A stretch of DNA of 64,000 nt from Micromonospora rifamycinica. Lineage in GTDB: Bacteria > Actinomycetota > Actinomycetes > Mycobacteriales > Micromonosporaceae. Numbering within the stretch: the stretch's first letter is position 1; each line of letters starts with the position of its first letter. Below the pieces are notes generated by a model. It was not told the origin of the DNA and did no database searches. It saw only the letters and a program-made list of their open reading frames with translations. Where the stretch lies: assembly GCF_900090265.1 (NCBI RefSeq), contig NZ_LT607752.1, forward strand, positions 3,534,001 through 3,598,000. Reading direction: 5' to 3'. Shown here piece by piece: positions 8,631-17,915 of this stretch. Position numbers and translations under genes: made by a program.

Positions 8631-9020
8631 TCAGCCCTGCGGCGGCCCGGAACCGGTCGGCGGCGGGACGCCCAGCGCGGACCGGACCAGGGCCAGCGCC
8701 CGGTCGGCGGGCACGCCCAGCCGGGCCGCCTCCTCGGCGTACCGGGTCGCCGCCCGGTGCAACCGGTCCGCCGCGTCGTCCCGCCCCGGGGCGACGAAGC
8801 TGCCGTGCCGCCCCCGGGTCTGCACCAGCCCGGCCGACTCCAACTCCCGGTAGGCGCGGGCCACCGTGTTCACCGCCAGCCCCAGCTCGGCGGCGAACTG
8901 CCGGACCGGGGCGAGCCGGGTGCCCACCGCCAGCCGCCCGTCCCCGATCATCGCGGCGAGCTGCGAACGCACCTGCTCGTACGGGGGCACCGTCGACTCC
9001 GGGTCGATCTCGATCGACAT
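8631..9020 (-). CDS. GntR-family (YtrA-type) transcriptional regulator
   Basis: Short GntR regulator of 129 aa. The winged helix-turn-helix occupies residues 8-75, with PPYEQVRSQLAAMI and the recognition region LAVNTVARAYRELESAGLV. The small C-terminal tail of about 50 helical residues lacks any large effector-binding domain, as in the YtrA subfamily, which usually controls linked membrane protein or ABC transporter genes. The ATG (9020) overlaps the stop of the upstream YihY-like gene in a TGATG arrangement, so the two are one transcriptional unit and the membrane protein or its operon is a plausible target. Confidence 0.88.
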   Translation of the reverse strand: MSIEIDPESTVPPYEQVRSQLAAMIGDGRLAVGTRLAPVRQFAAELGLAVNTVARAYRELESAGLVQTRGRHGSFVAPGRDDAADRLHRAATRYAEEAARLGVPADRALALVRSALGVPPPTGSGPPQG

Positions 9021-9964
9021 CAGCCCGCTCCTCCCGGCGTACCCGGATCGGTCTCGGTGTCGACGTCGGCCTCGACGTTGACCTGCCGCATCACCGCCCC
9101 CTCGGAGAGGTCCACCACCCGGCCGTGCCGGCTGGTGGCGGCGAGCGCGGCACCGAAGAGCACCAGCTGGTTGAGCAGGTACAGGTAGAGCAGCACCGCC
9201 ACCGCGCCGGCCACCACCGCGTACGCCGGGTTCCGCTCGGTCCGCACGATGTAGAACCGCCCCACCGTGTTGAGCAGCGTGATCCCGACCGCCACCAGCA
9301 GCACCACCGGCCGCAGCCGCCGCCGGCTCATCCGCAGCCGGGGCACCGCCACCAGCAGCGCCGTCGCCAGCACCGCGTTGACCAGCACGCTGAGCACGGC
9401 GCTGACGGTGGTCAGCCCCACCGAGCCGGTGGCCCGCAGCAGGAACCGCAGCACCGACTCCAGCGCGTCCACGGCCGCCACCGAGACACCGAGCATCACG
9501 AAGACCAGCAGCAGCACACCCAGGTCCACCAGCCGGCGGACCACCAGGTTGCCCGGCTGCTGGTTGAAGCCGTACATCAACCGCTGCGACGACCGGATCG
9601 CCTCCACCCAGCCGATCCCGGTGAAGACCAGGATGACCAGGCCCACCACCCCGACGGCGTTGCTGCTCTCGGCGATCTGCCGGGGGTCGAGGAAGGGCAG
9701 GTTGTCCCGCAGGAACTCGGCCGCCGCGTCGGAGACCTCGTCGTTGTCCTCGAGGATCGCCCCGAAGACCGAGTAGGCGACCAGGGCGAGGGCGAAGACC
9801 GCGAAGAAGCCGTAGTACGCGATGGCGGCGGCCAGCCGGCCGCCCAGCACCTCGCCGTAGAGGTCCACCGCCCGCCAGACGTGGTCGAGCCGGGGCCACC
9901 GGTGCCGGGCCACGGTGAACCGGCGGTCCATGCCGGCGGTCCACCGGTCCCACGCGTCCACCAC
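9020..9964 (-). CDS. YihY/BrkB-family inner membrane protein
   Basis: Polytopic membrane protein of 314 aa in the YihY/virulence factor BrkB family (formerly annotated as RNase BN). The start is GTG 9964 with GAGG a few bases upstream. Several hydrophobic stretches are visible (AAIAYYGFFAVFALALVAYSVFG, a Leu/Val-rich LLLVFVMLGVSVAAV, and ALLVAVPRL onward). Family hallmarks include RLAAAIAYYGFFA near the first helix, DNLPFL, and GWVEAIRSSQRLMYG. Biochemical function is unsettled in the family; transport or envelope roles have been proposed. Co-transcribed with the GntR regulator that follows it. Confidence 0.88.
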   Translation of the reverse strand: MVDAWDRWTAGMDRRFTVARHRWPRLDHVWRAVDLYGEVLGGRLAAAIAYYGFFAVFALALVAYSVFGAILEDNDEVSDAAAEFLRDNLPFLDPRQIAESSNAVGVVGLVILVFTGIGWVEAIRSSQRLMYGFNQQPGNLVVRRLVDLGVLLLVFVMLGVSVAAVDALESVLRFLLRATGSVGLTTVSAVLSVLVNAVLATALLVAVPRLRMSRRRLRPVVLLVAVGITLLNTVGRFYIVRTERNPAYAVVAGAVAVLLYLYLLNQLVLFGAALAATSRHGRVVDLSEGAVMRQVNVEADVDTETDPGTPGGAG

Positions 9965-10020
9965 GTCATCCTCGCCGATCTGTCGTCACCGGTGCCGACC
10001 AACCGGACCCCGGTGGACGG

Positions 10021-10542
10021 TCAGCCGCCGAGCCGGAAGTCCCGGCGCGGCTGCCACCGGGTCTGCCCGCTGTGCGAGAAGAGGGTGAACCCCTCCACCT
10101 CGAACATCGCCGAGAAGTCGGCGAGATCCTCGTACGCCCGGTCCAGCGCCTCGGGGGCGACGTCCTGGGCGACGGTGACGTGCGGATGGTAGGGGAAGCG
10201 CAGCTCCCGGCGCAGGGCGGGCGCGGCGTTGATGGCCGCGGCGAGCAGCTCGCACTCGCTGATCCCGGCCGCCACCGCGACGAAGACCACCTGGGTCACC
10301 GGCCGGAACGTACCGGTGCCCCGCAGGTGCAGGGTGAACGGCAGGTGGGCGGCGGCGACCTCGGCCAGGTGCGTCTCGACCGCGTCCAGCGCCTCCAGCG
10401 GGATCTCGGTCGGGCCGAGCAGGGTCACGTGCGCCGGGACGACCTGCGGATCACCTGTCTGCACCCGGCGTCGGGTGAGCAGCTCACCCCAGGGCTGCGG
10501 GATGTCCACCGCGATCCCGATCTGGATGGTCTCGCCGGTCAC
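10021..10542 (-). CDS. 2'-5' RNA ligase / 2H phosphoesterase family protein
   Basis: Two-histidine phosphoesterase superfamily protein of 173 aa. Two HxT motifs define the active site: HVT in VPAHVTLLGP (about residue 44) and HVT in PYHPHVTVAQD (about residue 125). Start taken at GTG 10542, giving MTGETIQIGIAVDIP; longer frames add only low-complexity Arg/Gly. Relatives open or form 2',5' linkages or hydrolyse cyclic phosphates in RNA (LigT, ThpR), but individual substrates cannot be predicted. It lies 80 bp downstream of trpS on the same strand and may share its transcript. Confidence 0.85.
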   Translation of the reverse strand: MTGETIQIGIAVDIPQPWGELLTRRRVQTGDPQVVPAHVTLLGPTEIPLEALDAVETHLAEVAAAHLPFTLHLRGTGTFRPVTQVVFVAVAAGISECELLAAAINAAPALRRELRFPYHPHVTVAQDVAPEALDRAYEDLADFSAMFEVEGFTLFSHSGQTRWQPRRDFRLGG

Positions 10543-10622
10543 CGGAACCCCGTCCCTGCGGTCCACGCTCCGCGCCACCCCTCCGCCCGTCGTACCGACC
10601 CGTACCGCCGCCCCGCCCACCG

Positions 10623-11681
<1,059 letters not shown>

Positions 11682-12758
11682 TCATGACGGGCCGGCGGGT
11701 CGACTCGCCGCCGGCCCCGCCGGGGCGGTGACCTCGCCTCCCGCCGGGGCGGTGACCCCGCGTCCCGGCGGCTCGGCGGGAGCGGTCACCCCGCGGCGCG
11801 GCTCCGGCAGGCGGGCGGCGGAGACCGCGACCCGGGAGACCCGACGGCCGTCGAGGGCGAGCACCCGCAGCAGCCACCCGTCGGCCGGTTCCGTCGGCGG
11901 TGGATCGTCCGACGAGCCGACCGGAACCTCGTCCCCGGCGACCGGCAGCCGGCCGAGGGCCGCCATCAGGTATCCGCCGACCGTCTCGTACGGGCCGACG
12001 GGCAGCGGCACCCCGGTCCGCTCGGCGAAGTCGGCCAGGTTGAGCCGACCGTCCACCACGGCCGGCAGGCCGGCGGACGCCGGTTCGGGCGGGCCGGCGT
12101 GCTCGTCGTAGATCTCCCCGACCAGCTCCTCGATCAGGTCCTCGCAGGTGACGATGCCGGCCGTGCCGCCGTACTCGTCGACCACCACGGCGAGGTGGTG
12201 GCCCTCGCGGCGCATCTCGGTGAGCGCGGCGAGCACCCGCTTGCTGCCGGGCAGCCGCTTGACCTCCCGGCTCAGCCGGCCCACCGTGGTGGTCGGGTCC
12301 AGGTCGGGGCGGAGCAGCACGTCCCGCAGGTGGATGAAGCCGACCACGTCGTCGTGGGTGCCGTCGACCACCGGATATCGGGTGTGCGGCTCCATCCGGA
12401 CCAGCCGTTCCGCCTCGGCGAGGGTCAGCCCGGCGGCGAGGAAGACCACCTCGGTGCGGGGCATCATCACCTCGCGGACCAGACTGGCCCCGGCGACCAG
12501 CACCTCGTCGATGATCCGCCGCTCGTCCGGATCGATGACGGTGTTGGCGGCGACCAGGTCGCGCAGCTCGTGTTCGCTGATCCGTTCCCGCCCGGCGGCG
12601 GGGCTCGCGCCGAGCAGACCGGTGACCAGCCGGGTGGCCCCGTCGGCGGCCCGCACGACCAACCGGGCGACACCGCGGGCCACCGGCCCGGGTGCGCGCC
12701 GGCTCCGTGCCGGCGTACGTCTCCTGGGGCCGGCCCCGGGACCACCCGCCTCCCGCAT
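11682..12758 (-). CDS. CorC/TlyC-like CBS-pair protein without the DUF21 membrane domain
   Basis: HlyC/CorC-family protein of about 358 aa. Residues 60-200 hold a CBS pair (MMPRTEVVFLAAG, HTRYPVVDG, DVVGFIHLRDVLL, HLAVVVDEYGGTAGIVT), followed by the CorC_HlyC C-terminal domain (TVGGYLMAALGRLP, GWLLRVLALDGRRVSRV). The usual N-terminal DUF21/CNNM membrane domain is missing; only the linker after it (ISEHELRDLVAANTVIDPDERRII) is present, preceded by a short Arg/Pro-rich segment and one weak amphipathic stretch. It therefore resembles Gram-negative CorC. Roles in Mg2+/Co2+ efflux are known for relatives. The C-terminus ends in three imperfect VTAPA repeats. Start chosen at ATG 12758. Confidence 0.83.
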   Translation of the reverse strand: MREAGGPGAGPRRRTPARSRRAPGPVARGVARLVVRAADGATRLVTGLLGASPAAGRERISEHELRDLVAANTVIDPDERRIIDEVLVAGASLVREVMMPRTEVVFLAAGLTLAEAERLVRMEPHTRYPVVDGTHDDVVGFIHLRDVLLRPDLDPTTTVGRLSREVKRLPGSKRVLAALTEMRREGHHLAVVVDEYGGTAGIVTCEDLIEELVGEIYDEHAGPPEPASAGLPAVVDGRLNLADFAERTGVPLPVGPYETVGGYLMAALGRLPVAGDEVPVGSSDDPPPTEPADGWLLRVLALDGRRVSRVAVSAARLPEPRRGVTAPAEPPGRGVTAPAGGEVTAPAGPAASRPAGPS

Positions 12759-12931
12759 GGAAGTGATGGTAGGACCGCCGGTCACCGGGCGTGGGCAATG
12801 TGCGGATCTGTTCAATCATGAAGGTTCATGATGGAATGGTGGCCATCCACGACGCACAGCGCGGCGACAGCACCCGGCCGTAGGGTGATCACGAACGGCC
12901 GCAGCGGGCGCGGCCAGGCAGGAGGACCGAC

Positions 12932-13915
12932 GTGAAACTGCTCGTCACCGGCGGTGCCGGGTTCATCGGCAGCGTGGTGACCCGGATGCTGCTCGACGCC
13001 GGCCACCGGGTGACCGTCCTGGACGACCTGCGCACCGGCCACCGGGCCGCGTTGGCCCCCGACGCCACCCACGTCGACCTGCCGGTGCACGAAGCCGCCC
13101 AGGTGCTCACCCCGGACGCCGGCTACGACGGGGTGCTGCACTTCGCCGCGCTGATCGCCGCCGGTGAGTCGATGGTCCGCCCCGAGGCGTACTGGCACGC
13201 CAACACGGTCAGCTCGATCGCGCTGGTCGACGCCGTCCGGGCCGCCCGGGTGCCGCGCCTGGTCTTCTCCTCCACCGCCGCCGTCTACGGCAACCCGGTC
13301 GAGCTGCCCATCCCGGAGACCGCCGTCAAGGCCCCCACCAACACGTACGGCGCCACCAAACTCGCCGTCGACCTGGTGCTCACCTCCGAGGCGACCGCAC
13401 ACGACCTGGCCGCCGTCTCACTGCGCTACTTCAACGTCGCCGGGGCGTACCTGCGCGACGGGCTCGCCATCGGCGAACGGCACGACCCGGAGACCCACCT
13501 CATCCCCATCGCCCTCGACGTCGCCGCCGGCCGCCGGGAGAAACTCCAGCTCTTCGGCGACGACTACCCCACCGTCGACGGCACCTGCGTCCGCGACTAC
13601 ATCCACGTCGAGGACCTCGCCCGCGCCCACCTGCTGGCCCTCACCGCCGCCGTGCCCGGCCGGCACCGCATCTACAACCTCGGCAACGGCAGCGGCTTCA
13701 CCAACCGCCAGGTCGTCGACGTGGTCCGCGAGGTCACCGGCCACCCGGTGCCGGTCGAGACCGCCCCCCGCCGCGAGGGCGACCCGGCCGAACTCGTCGC
13801 CTCCGCCGACCTGGCCCGCCAGGAACTCGGCTGGGTGCCCGAGAAGCCGACCCTCACCGACATGGTGGGCGACGCCTGGGCGTTCTACCGCACGCACGTG
13901 CTGGGGCAGTCGTGA
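12932..13915 (+). CDS. galE: UDP-glucose 4-epimerase
   Basis: Short-chain dehydrogenase-like NAD-dependent epimerase interconverting UDP-glucose and UDP-galactose, 327 aa. The Rossmann motif TGGAGFIGS is at residues 6-14, the catalytic Ser/Thr region is FSSTAAVYGNP, and the YxxxK pair is in YGATK (about residue 139). The GTG start has AGGAGG 8 nt upstream. Its stop overlaps the galK start (GTGA), so the two Leloir pathway enzymes are coupled. It supplies UDP-galactose for envelope glycans and disposal of galactose-1-phosphate; galT is not in the window. Confidence 0.96.
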   Translation: MKLLVTGGAGFIGSVVTRMLLDAGHRVTVLDDLRTGHRAALAPDATHVDLPVHEAAQVLTPDAGYDGVLHFAALIAAGESMVRPEAYWHANTVSSIALVDAVRAARVPRLVFSSTAAVYGNPVELPIPETAVKAPTNTYGATKLAVDLVLTSEATAHDLAAVSLRYFNVAGAYLRDGLAIGERHDPETHLIPIALDVAAGRREKLQLFGDDYPTVDGTCVRDYIHVEDLARAHLLALTAAVPGRHRIYNLGNGSGFTNRQVVDVVREVTGHPVPVETAPRREGDPAELVASADLARQELGWVPEKPTLTDMVGDAWAFYRTHVLGQS

Positions 13916-15108
13916 CGCCCGCAGCGGACGGACCGGCCGCCGCCCCGGCCACGACCGACGTCGCCGACCGCGCCACCGCCGCCTTCCGCTCCGGGTACGA
14001 CGAACAGCCGGCAGGCCGCTGGGCCGCACCCGGACGGGTCAACCTGATCGGCGAGCACACCGACTACAACGACGGATTCGTGCTCCCCTTCGCCCTCCCG
14101 CTGCGTACCGTGGTCGCCGCCAGCCCCCGGCCCGACGAACACTGGACGGTCCGGTCGGAGATCGCCGACCAGCCGGTCGACTTCGGCGCCGCCGAGGTCG
14201 ACACCCCCGGCCGGGTCACCGGCTGGGGCGGCTACGTCGCCGGAGTGGTCTGGGCCCTGCGCGAGGCCGGATACGCCGTCCCCGGCGCCCGGCTGGCGAT
14301 CGCCTCGGACGTGCCGCTCGGCTCCGGGCTCTCCTCGTCGGCGGCGCTGGAGGCCGCGGTGCTCACCGCCCTGGTCGACCTGGCCGGGCTCGACCTGCCC
14401 ACCGGGCGCCGGCCCCGGCTGGCCCAGCGCGCCGAGAACGCCTACGTCGGCGCACCCACCGGGATCATGGACCAGTCCGCGGTGATCCGCTGCCGCGCCG
14501 GCCACGCCCTCTTCCTCGACTGCCGCGACGAGTCCGTCGAACACATCCCGTTCGACCTGGACGCCGCCGGCCTGGCCATCCTGGTGATCGACAGCCGCGC
14601 CCCGCACCGGCACGCCGACGGTGAGTACGCCTCCCGCCGGGCCGCCTGCGAACGCGCCGCCGCCCTGCTCGGGGTGCCCGCACTGCGCGACGTACCGGCC
14701 GCCGACCTCGACGACGCCCTCGGCCGGCTGCCCGACGACGAGACCCGACGCCGGGTCCGGCACGTGGTCACCGAGAACCAGCGGGTACTCGACACCGTCG
14801 CCCTGCTGCGCGCCGGCCGGGTGCCCGAGATCGGGCCGCTGCTGACCGCCTCGCACGCCTCCATGCGGGACGACTTCGAGATCACCGTCCCCGAGGTCGA
14901 CACCGCCGTCGAGGCGGCGCTCGCGGCCGGCGCGCTCGGTGCCCGGATGACCGGCGGCGGCTTCGGCGGCTGCGTCCTGGCCCTGGTCGAGACGGACCAC
15001 TCGGAGGCGGTGGCGGCGGCCGTCACGACCGCGTACGCCGAGCGCGGCTTCCCCACCCCCACCACCCTCACCGTCCTCCCCGCCCCCGGCACCACCCGCC
15101 TCCCCTGA
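13912..15108 (+). CDS. galK: Galactokinase
   Basis: GHMP kinase phosphorylating D-galactose at C1 with ATP, 398 aa. The galactokinase signature GRVNLIGEHTDYNDG is near residue 42, the GHMP ATP-binding loop PLGSGLSSSAALE near residue 141, and the C-terminal GHMP motif GARMTGGGFGGCVLALV near residue 344. The catalytic Asp is expected in MDQSAV, about residue 188. Start GTG overlaps the galE stop by 4 nt. The 3' flank opens into a repeat-rich intergenic zone containing palindromes that could terminate this operon and the convergent cys operon. Confidence 0.96.
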   Translation: MTPAADGPAAAPATTDVADRATAAFRSGYDEQPAGRWAAPGRVNLIGEHTDYNDGFVLPFALPLRTVVAASPRPDEHWTVRSEIADQPVDFGAAEVDTPGRVTGWGGYVAGVVWALREAGYAVPGARLAIASDVPLGSGLSSSAALEAAVLTALVDLAGLDLPTGRRPRLAQRAENAYVGAPTGIMDQSAVIRCRAGHALFLDCRDESVEHIPFDLDAAGLAILVIDSRAPHRHADGEYASRRAACERAAALLGVPALRDVPAADLDDALGRLPDDETRRRVRHVVTENQRVLDTVALLRAGRVPEIGPLLTASHASMRDDFEITVPEVDTAVEAALAAGALGARMTGGGFGGCVLALVETDHSEAVAAAVTTAYAERGFPTPTTLTVLPAPGTTRLP

Positions 15109-15180
15109 CTCCCCGGTTCCCCCACCACCCCCGCCCCGACAGCACCCAGCCCGCCTGCGCCCACCCCAACCAACCCGGCT

Positions 15181-15284
15181 GAGCACGAGCACGGCACGGG
15201 CACGACTGGGCACGGCACGGGCACGACTGGGCACGGGCACGGCTGGGCACGGGCACGGCTGGGCACGGGCACGGCTGGGCACGG
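15181..15284. repeat. Tandem 16-bp GGGCACGGGCACGGCT array
   Basis: Consecutive 16-bp units start at 15229, 15245 and 15261, with a partial unit at 15277. Upstream (15181-15228) the array degenerates into 21-bp variants containing GGCACGACT. It ends exactly at the first GATCAAGAGGTTT palindrome. Non-coding; a possible length-variable locus. Confidence 0.8.
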
Positions 15285-15343
15285 TGATCAAGAGGTTTAG
15301 GTCAACCCCACGTTCACATCCCGACATAAACCTCTTGATCACC
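15283..15343. repeat. GATCAAGAGGTTT palindrome, copy 1
   Basis: Imperfect 21-bp inverted repeat (15283-15303 with 15323-15343, one mismatch) around a 19-nt loop. The outer arm begins GGTGATCAAGAGGTTTA, identical to copies at 15418 and 45029. It lies between convergent galK and cysN, so it may act as a bidirectional terminator, but conservation of primary sequence between copies suggests a dispersed REP-like element. Confidence 0.85.
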
Positions 15344-15417
15344 GAGCCGATCACGCCCTTCCGCGGTGGGGCGGGGTGGGGTGGGCCGGGGTGGAGGATC
15401 ACCGGGTGGGGTTGGCG

Positions 15418-15477
15418 GGTGATCAAGAGGTTTAGGTCAATCTCGTCCGCAAGATTGACCTAAACCTCTTGATCACC
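15418..15477. repeat. GATCAAGAGGTTT palindrome, copy 2 (perfect 26-bp arms)
   Basis: Perfect inverted repeat with arms 15418-15443 and 15452-15477 around an 8-nt loop. The first 20 bases of the arm match copy 1. This is among the longest uninterrupted hairpins in the window. Located 75 bp from copy 1 and next to a second tandem array. Confidence 0.9.
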
Positions 15478-15488
15478 GGGCCAAGACC

Positions 15489-15568
15489 GGGACCAGGCCG
15501 GGCCGGGACCAGGCCGGGCCGGGACCAGGCCGGGCCGGGACCAGGCCGGGCCGGGACCAGGCCGGGCC
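15489..15568. repeat. Five perfect tandem copies of GGGACCAGGCCGGGCC
   Basis: Units start at 15489, 15505, 15521, 15537 and 15553, all identical, with degenerate copies on both sides to about 15605. The unit is 16 bp, the same period as the array on the other side of the palindromes, but of different sequence. There are no spacers between units, so this is not a CRISPR array. No reading frame is supported across it. Confidence 0.9.
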
Positions 15569-15628
15569 GGGACCAAGACCGGGGCCAGACCGGGACCAGG
15601 CCGGAGGAGTTGAGGGGTGGGTGGGGGT

Positions 15629-16924
15629 TCAGGCGGTGTCGACGATCATGCCGGCGGCTACCGTACGGTTGGTGGCCTCGTCGATGATGATGAAGCCGCC
15701 GGTGGTGCGGTTGCGGCGGTACTCGTCGGCGAGCAGCGGCACGGTGGTGCGCAGTCGGACCCGGCCGATCTCGTTGAGCCGCAGCTCACCGGCGGTCTCG
15801 TCGCGGTGCAGGGTGTTGATGTCCAGGCGGTAGTACAGACCGCGCACGATCGTCCGCGCCGTCCGGGTGGTGTGCTTGATGGTGTACCTGCCGCCGACCT
15901 GGAGGGGCCGGGTCTCGTCCATCCAGCAGACCATCGCCTCGATGTCCTGCGAGACGGTGGGGGCGTTGTTGGGTCGGCAGATCATGTCGCCGCGGGAGAT
16001 GTCGATCTCGTCGGTGAGGCGGACGGTGACCGACATCGGGGGGAACGCCTCGTCGACGGGTCCGTCGGCGGTCTCGATGGCGCTGATCCGGCTGGTGAAC
16101 CCGGAGGGCAGGACCATCACCTCGTCGCCGGGCTTGAGGACGCCGGAGGCGACCTGACCGGCGTAGCCGCGGTAGTCGGTGACCGTGGTCGACTGGGGGC
16201 GGATCACGTACTGCACGGGGAACCGGACGTCGACCAGGTTGCGGTCGGAGGCGATGTGTACCCGTTCGAGGTGGTGCAGCAGGGAGGGGCCTTCGTACCA
16301 GGGCATGTTCTCCGAGCGGGTGGCGATGTTGTCGCCCTGCAACGCCGACACCGGCACCACGGTCAGGTCCGGTACGTCGAGTTTCGCGGCGAACGCGGTG
16401 AACTCGTCGGCGATCTGCTCGAAGACCTCCTGGGAGAAGTCGACCAGGTCCATCTTGTTGACGCACAGCACCAGGTGCGGAACCCGCAGCAGCGAGCACA
16501 GGAACGCGTGTCGCCGGGACTGCTCCACCAGCCCCTTCCGCGCGTCCACCAGGATCAACGCCAGATCCGCCGTCGACGCCCCCGTCACCATGTTCCGGGT
16601 GTACTGGATGTGCCCCGGGGTGTCGGCGATGATGAACTTCCGCCTCGGGGTGGCGAAGTAGCGGTACGCCACGTCGATCGTGATGCCCTGCTCCCGCTCG
16701 GCCCGCAGACCGTCGGTGAGCAACGCCAGGTTGGTGTACTCGTCGCCCCGGGCCGCGCTGACCGCCTCCACCGCCGCCAACTGGTCGGTGAACAGGGACT
16801 TCGTGTCGTAGAGCAGCCGCCCGATCAGGGTCGACTTACCGTCGTCCACACTCCCGGCCGTGGCGAACCGCAACAGGTCCATCGGTCGGGCCTCGACCTC
16901 GGGCGACACCGTCTCGGTGCTCAT
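15629..16924 (-). CDS. cysN: Sulfate adenylyltransferase subunit 1 (GTPase)
   Basis: GTPase subunit of ATP sulfurylase, 431 aa, coupling GTP hydrolysis to APS synthesis by CysD. G1 is GSVDDGKSTLIG (residue 29 on), G3 DTPGH (about 110) and G4 NKMD (about 165), followed by EF-Tu-like domains II and III. The length matches a stand-alone CysN, so there is no fused APS kinase (CysC) domain. The ATG overlaps the cysD stop in TGATG, giving tight coupling and equal stoichiometry. Together with cysD and cysQ upstream it forms a sulfate activation unit. Confidence 0.95.
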   Translation of the reverse strand: MSTETVSPEVEARPMDLLRFATAGSVDDGKSTLIGRLLYDTKSLFTDQLAAVEAVSAARGDEYTNLALLTDGLRAEREQGITIDVAYRYFATPRRKFIIADTPGHIQYTRNMVTGASTADLALILVDARKGLVEQSRRHAFLCSLLRVPHLVLCVNKMDLVDFSQEVFEQIADEFTAFAAKLDVPDLTVVPVSALQGDNIATRSENMPWYEGPSLLHHLERVHIASDRNLVDVRFPVQYVIRPQSTTVTDYRGYAGQVASGVLKPGDEVMVLPSGFTSRISAIETADGPVDEAFPPMSVTVRLTDEIDISRGDMICRPNNAPTVSQDIEAMVCWMDETRPLQVGGRYTIKHTTRTARTIVRGLYYRLDINTLHRDETAGELRLNEIGRVRLRTTVPLLADEYRRNRTTGGFIIIDEATNRTVAAGMIVDTA

Positions 16925-17838
16925 CAGAAGTAGCCCTCCCGCTTGCGGTCCTCCATGGCGGCCTCGCTGACCCGGTCGTCGCCCCGGGTCGCGCCCCGCT
17001 CGGTGATCCGCGTCGCGGCCACCTCCTCGATCACCCTGTCCACCGTGTCGGCGTCCGAGCGGACCGCCGCCGTGCAGGAGGCGTCGCCGACCGTGCGGTA
17101 CCGGACCCGGGCGGTGAAGGGTTCCTCGCCGACCCGGGGGGTGAAGAACTCGTTGACCGCGTAGAACATGCCGTCGCGTTCGACGACCTCCCGGTCGTGC
17201 GCGTAGTAGATCGACGGCAACGGCACCCGCTCCCGCGCGATGTAGTGCCAGATGTCCAACTCGGTCCAGTTCGACAACGGGAACACCCGGATCGACTCAC
17301 CCGGATGATGCCGCCCGTTGTACAACGACCACAACTCCGGCCGCTGGTTCTTCGGATCCCACTGCCCGAACTCGTCCCGGAACGAGAACACCCGCTCCTT
17401 CGCCCGCGCCTTCTCCTCGTCCCGCCGCGCCCCACCGAACAACGCGTCGAACCGGTGCTTCTCCACCGCGTCCAACAACACCGGCGTCTGGATCCGGTTG
17501 CGCATCCCGTCGGCCGACTCACGGACCGTCCCGGCCGCGAGGGCGTCGGGCACGCTCGCCACGATCAGGTGCAGGCCCAGCTCGGTGACCCGCTGGTCGC
17601 GGTAGTCGAGGACCTCGGGGAAGTTGTGCCCGGTGTCGACGTGCATCACCGGGAACGGGATGTTCGCCGGAGCGAACGCCTTCTGCGCCAACCGGAGCAT
17701 CACGATCGAGTCCTTGCCACCCGAGAAGAGCAGCACCGGCCGCTCCATCTCGGCGACCACCTCACGCATCACGAAGATGCTCTCCGCCTCCAGGGCGTCG
17801 AGGTGGGAGACCTGGTAGGAGTGCGTGGGGGCGCTCAT
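16924..17838 (-). CDS. cysD: Sulfate adenylyltransferase subunit 2
   Basis: Catalytic ATP sulfurylase subunit of the PAPS reductase-like PP-loop family, 304 aa (typical CysD is about 302). The PP-loop SGGKDS is at residues 38-43 (LLFSGGKDSIVMLRLAQ). Other family features are HVDTGHNFPEVLDYRD and the C-terminal RKREGYF tail that is nearly invariant in CysD. Start placed at ATG 17838 (MSAPTHSYQVSHLDALE); upstream residues in the open frame do not resemble the family. It forms APS from sulfate and ATP with CysN for cysteine biosynthesis. Confidence 0.96.
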   Translation of the reverse strand: MSAPTHSYQVSHLDALEAESIFVMREVVAEMERPVLLFSGGKDSIVMLRLAQKAFAPANIPFPVMHVDTGHNFPEVLDYRDQRVTELGLHLIVASVPDALAAGTVRESADGMRNRIQTPVLLDAVEKHRFDALFGGARRDEEKARAKERVFSFRDEFGQWDPKNQRPELWSLYNGRHHPGESIRVFPLSNWTELDIWHYIARERVPLPSIYYAHDREVVERDGMFYAVNEFFTPRVGEEPFTARVRYRTVGDASCTAAVRSDADTVDRVIEEVAATRITERGATRGDDRVSEAAMEDRKREGYF

Positions 17839-17915
17839 GCCACGGGCTCGATCGGCACGGATCCGTTCATGGATTCCAGACCTTTCCGGCGGACAAATCA
17901 AAAACAGCGCTCAGG

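Noticed and set aside
15489..15568. CRISPR array
   Set aside because: The repeats are directly tandem with no unique spacers and no cas genes are nearby.
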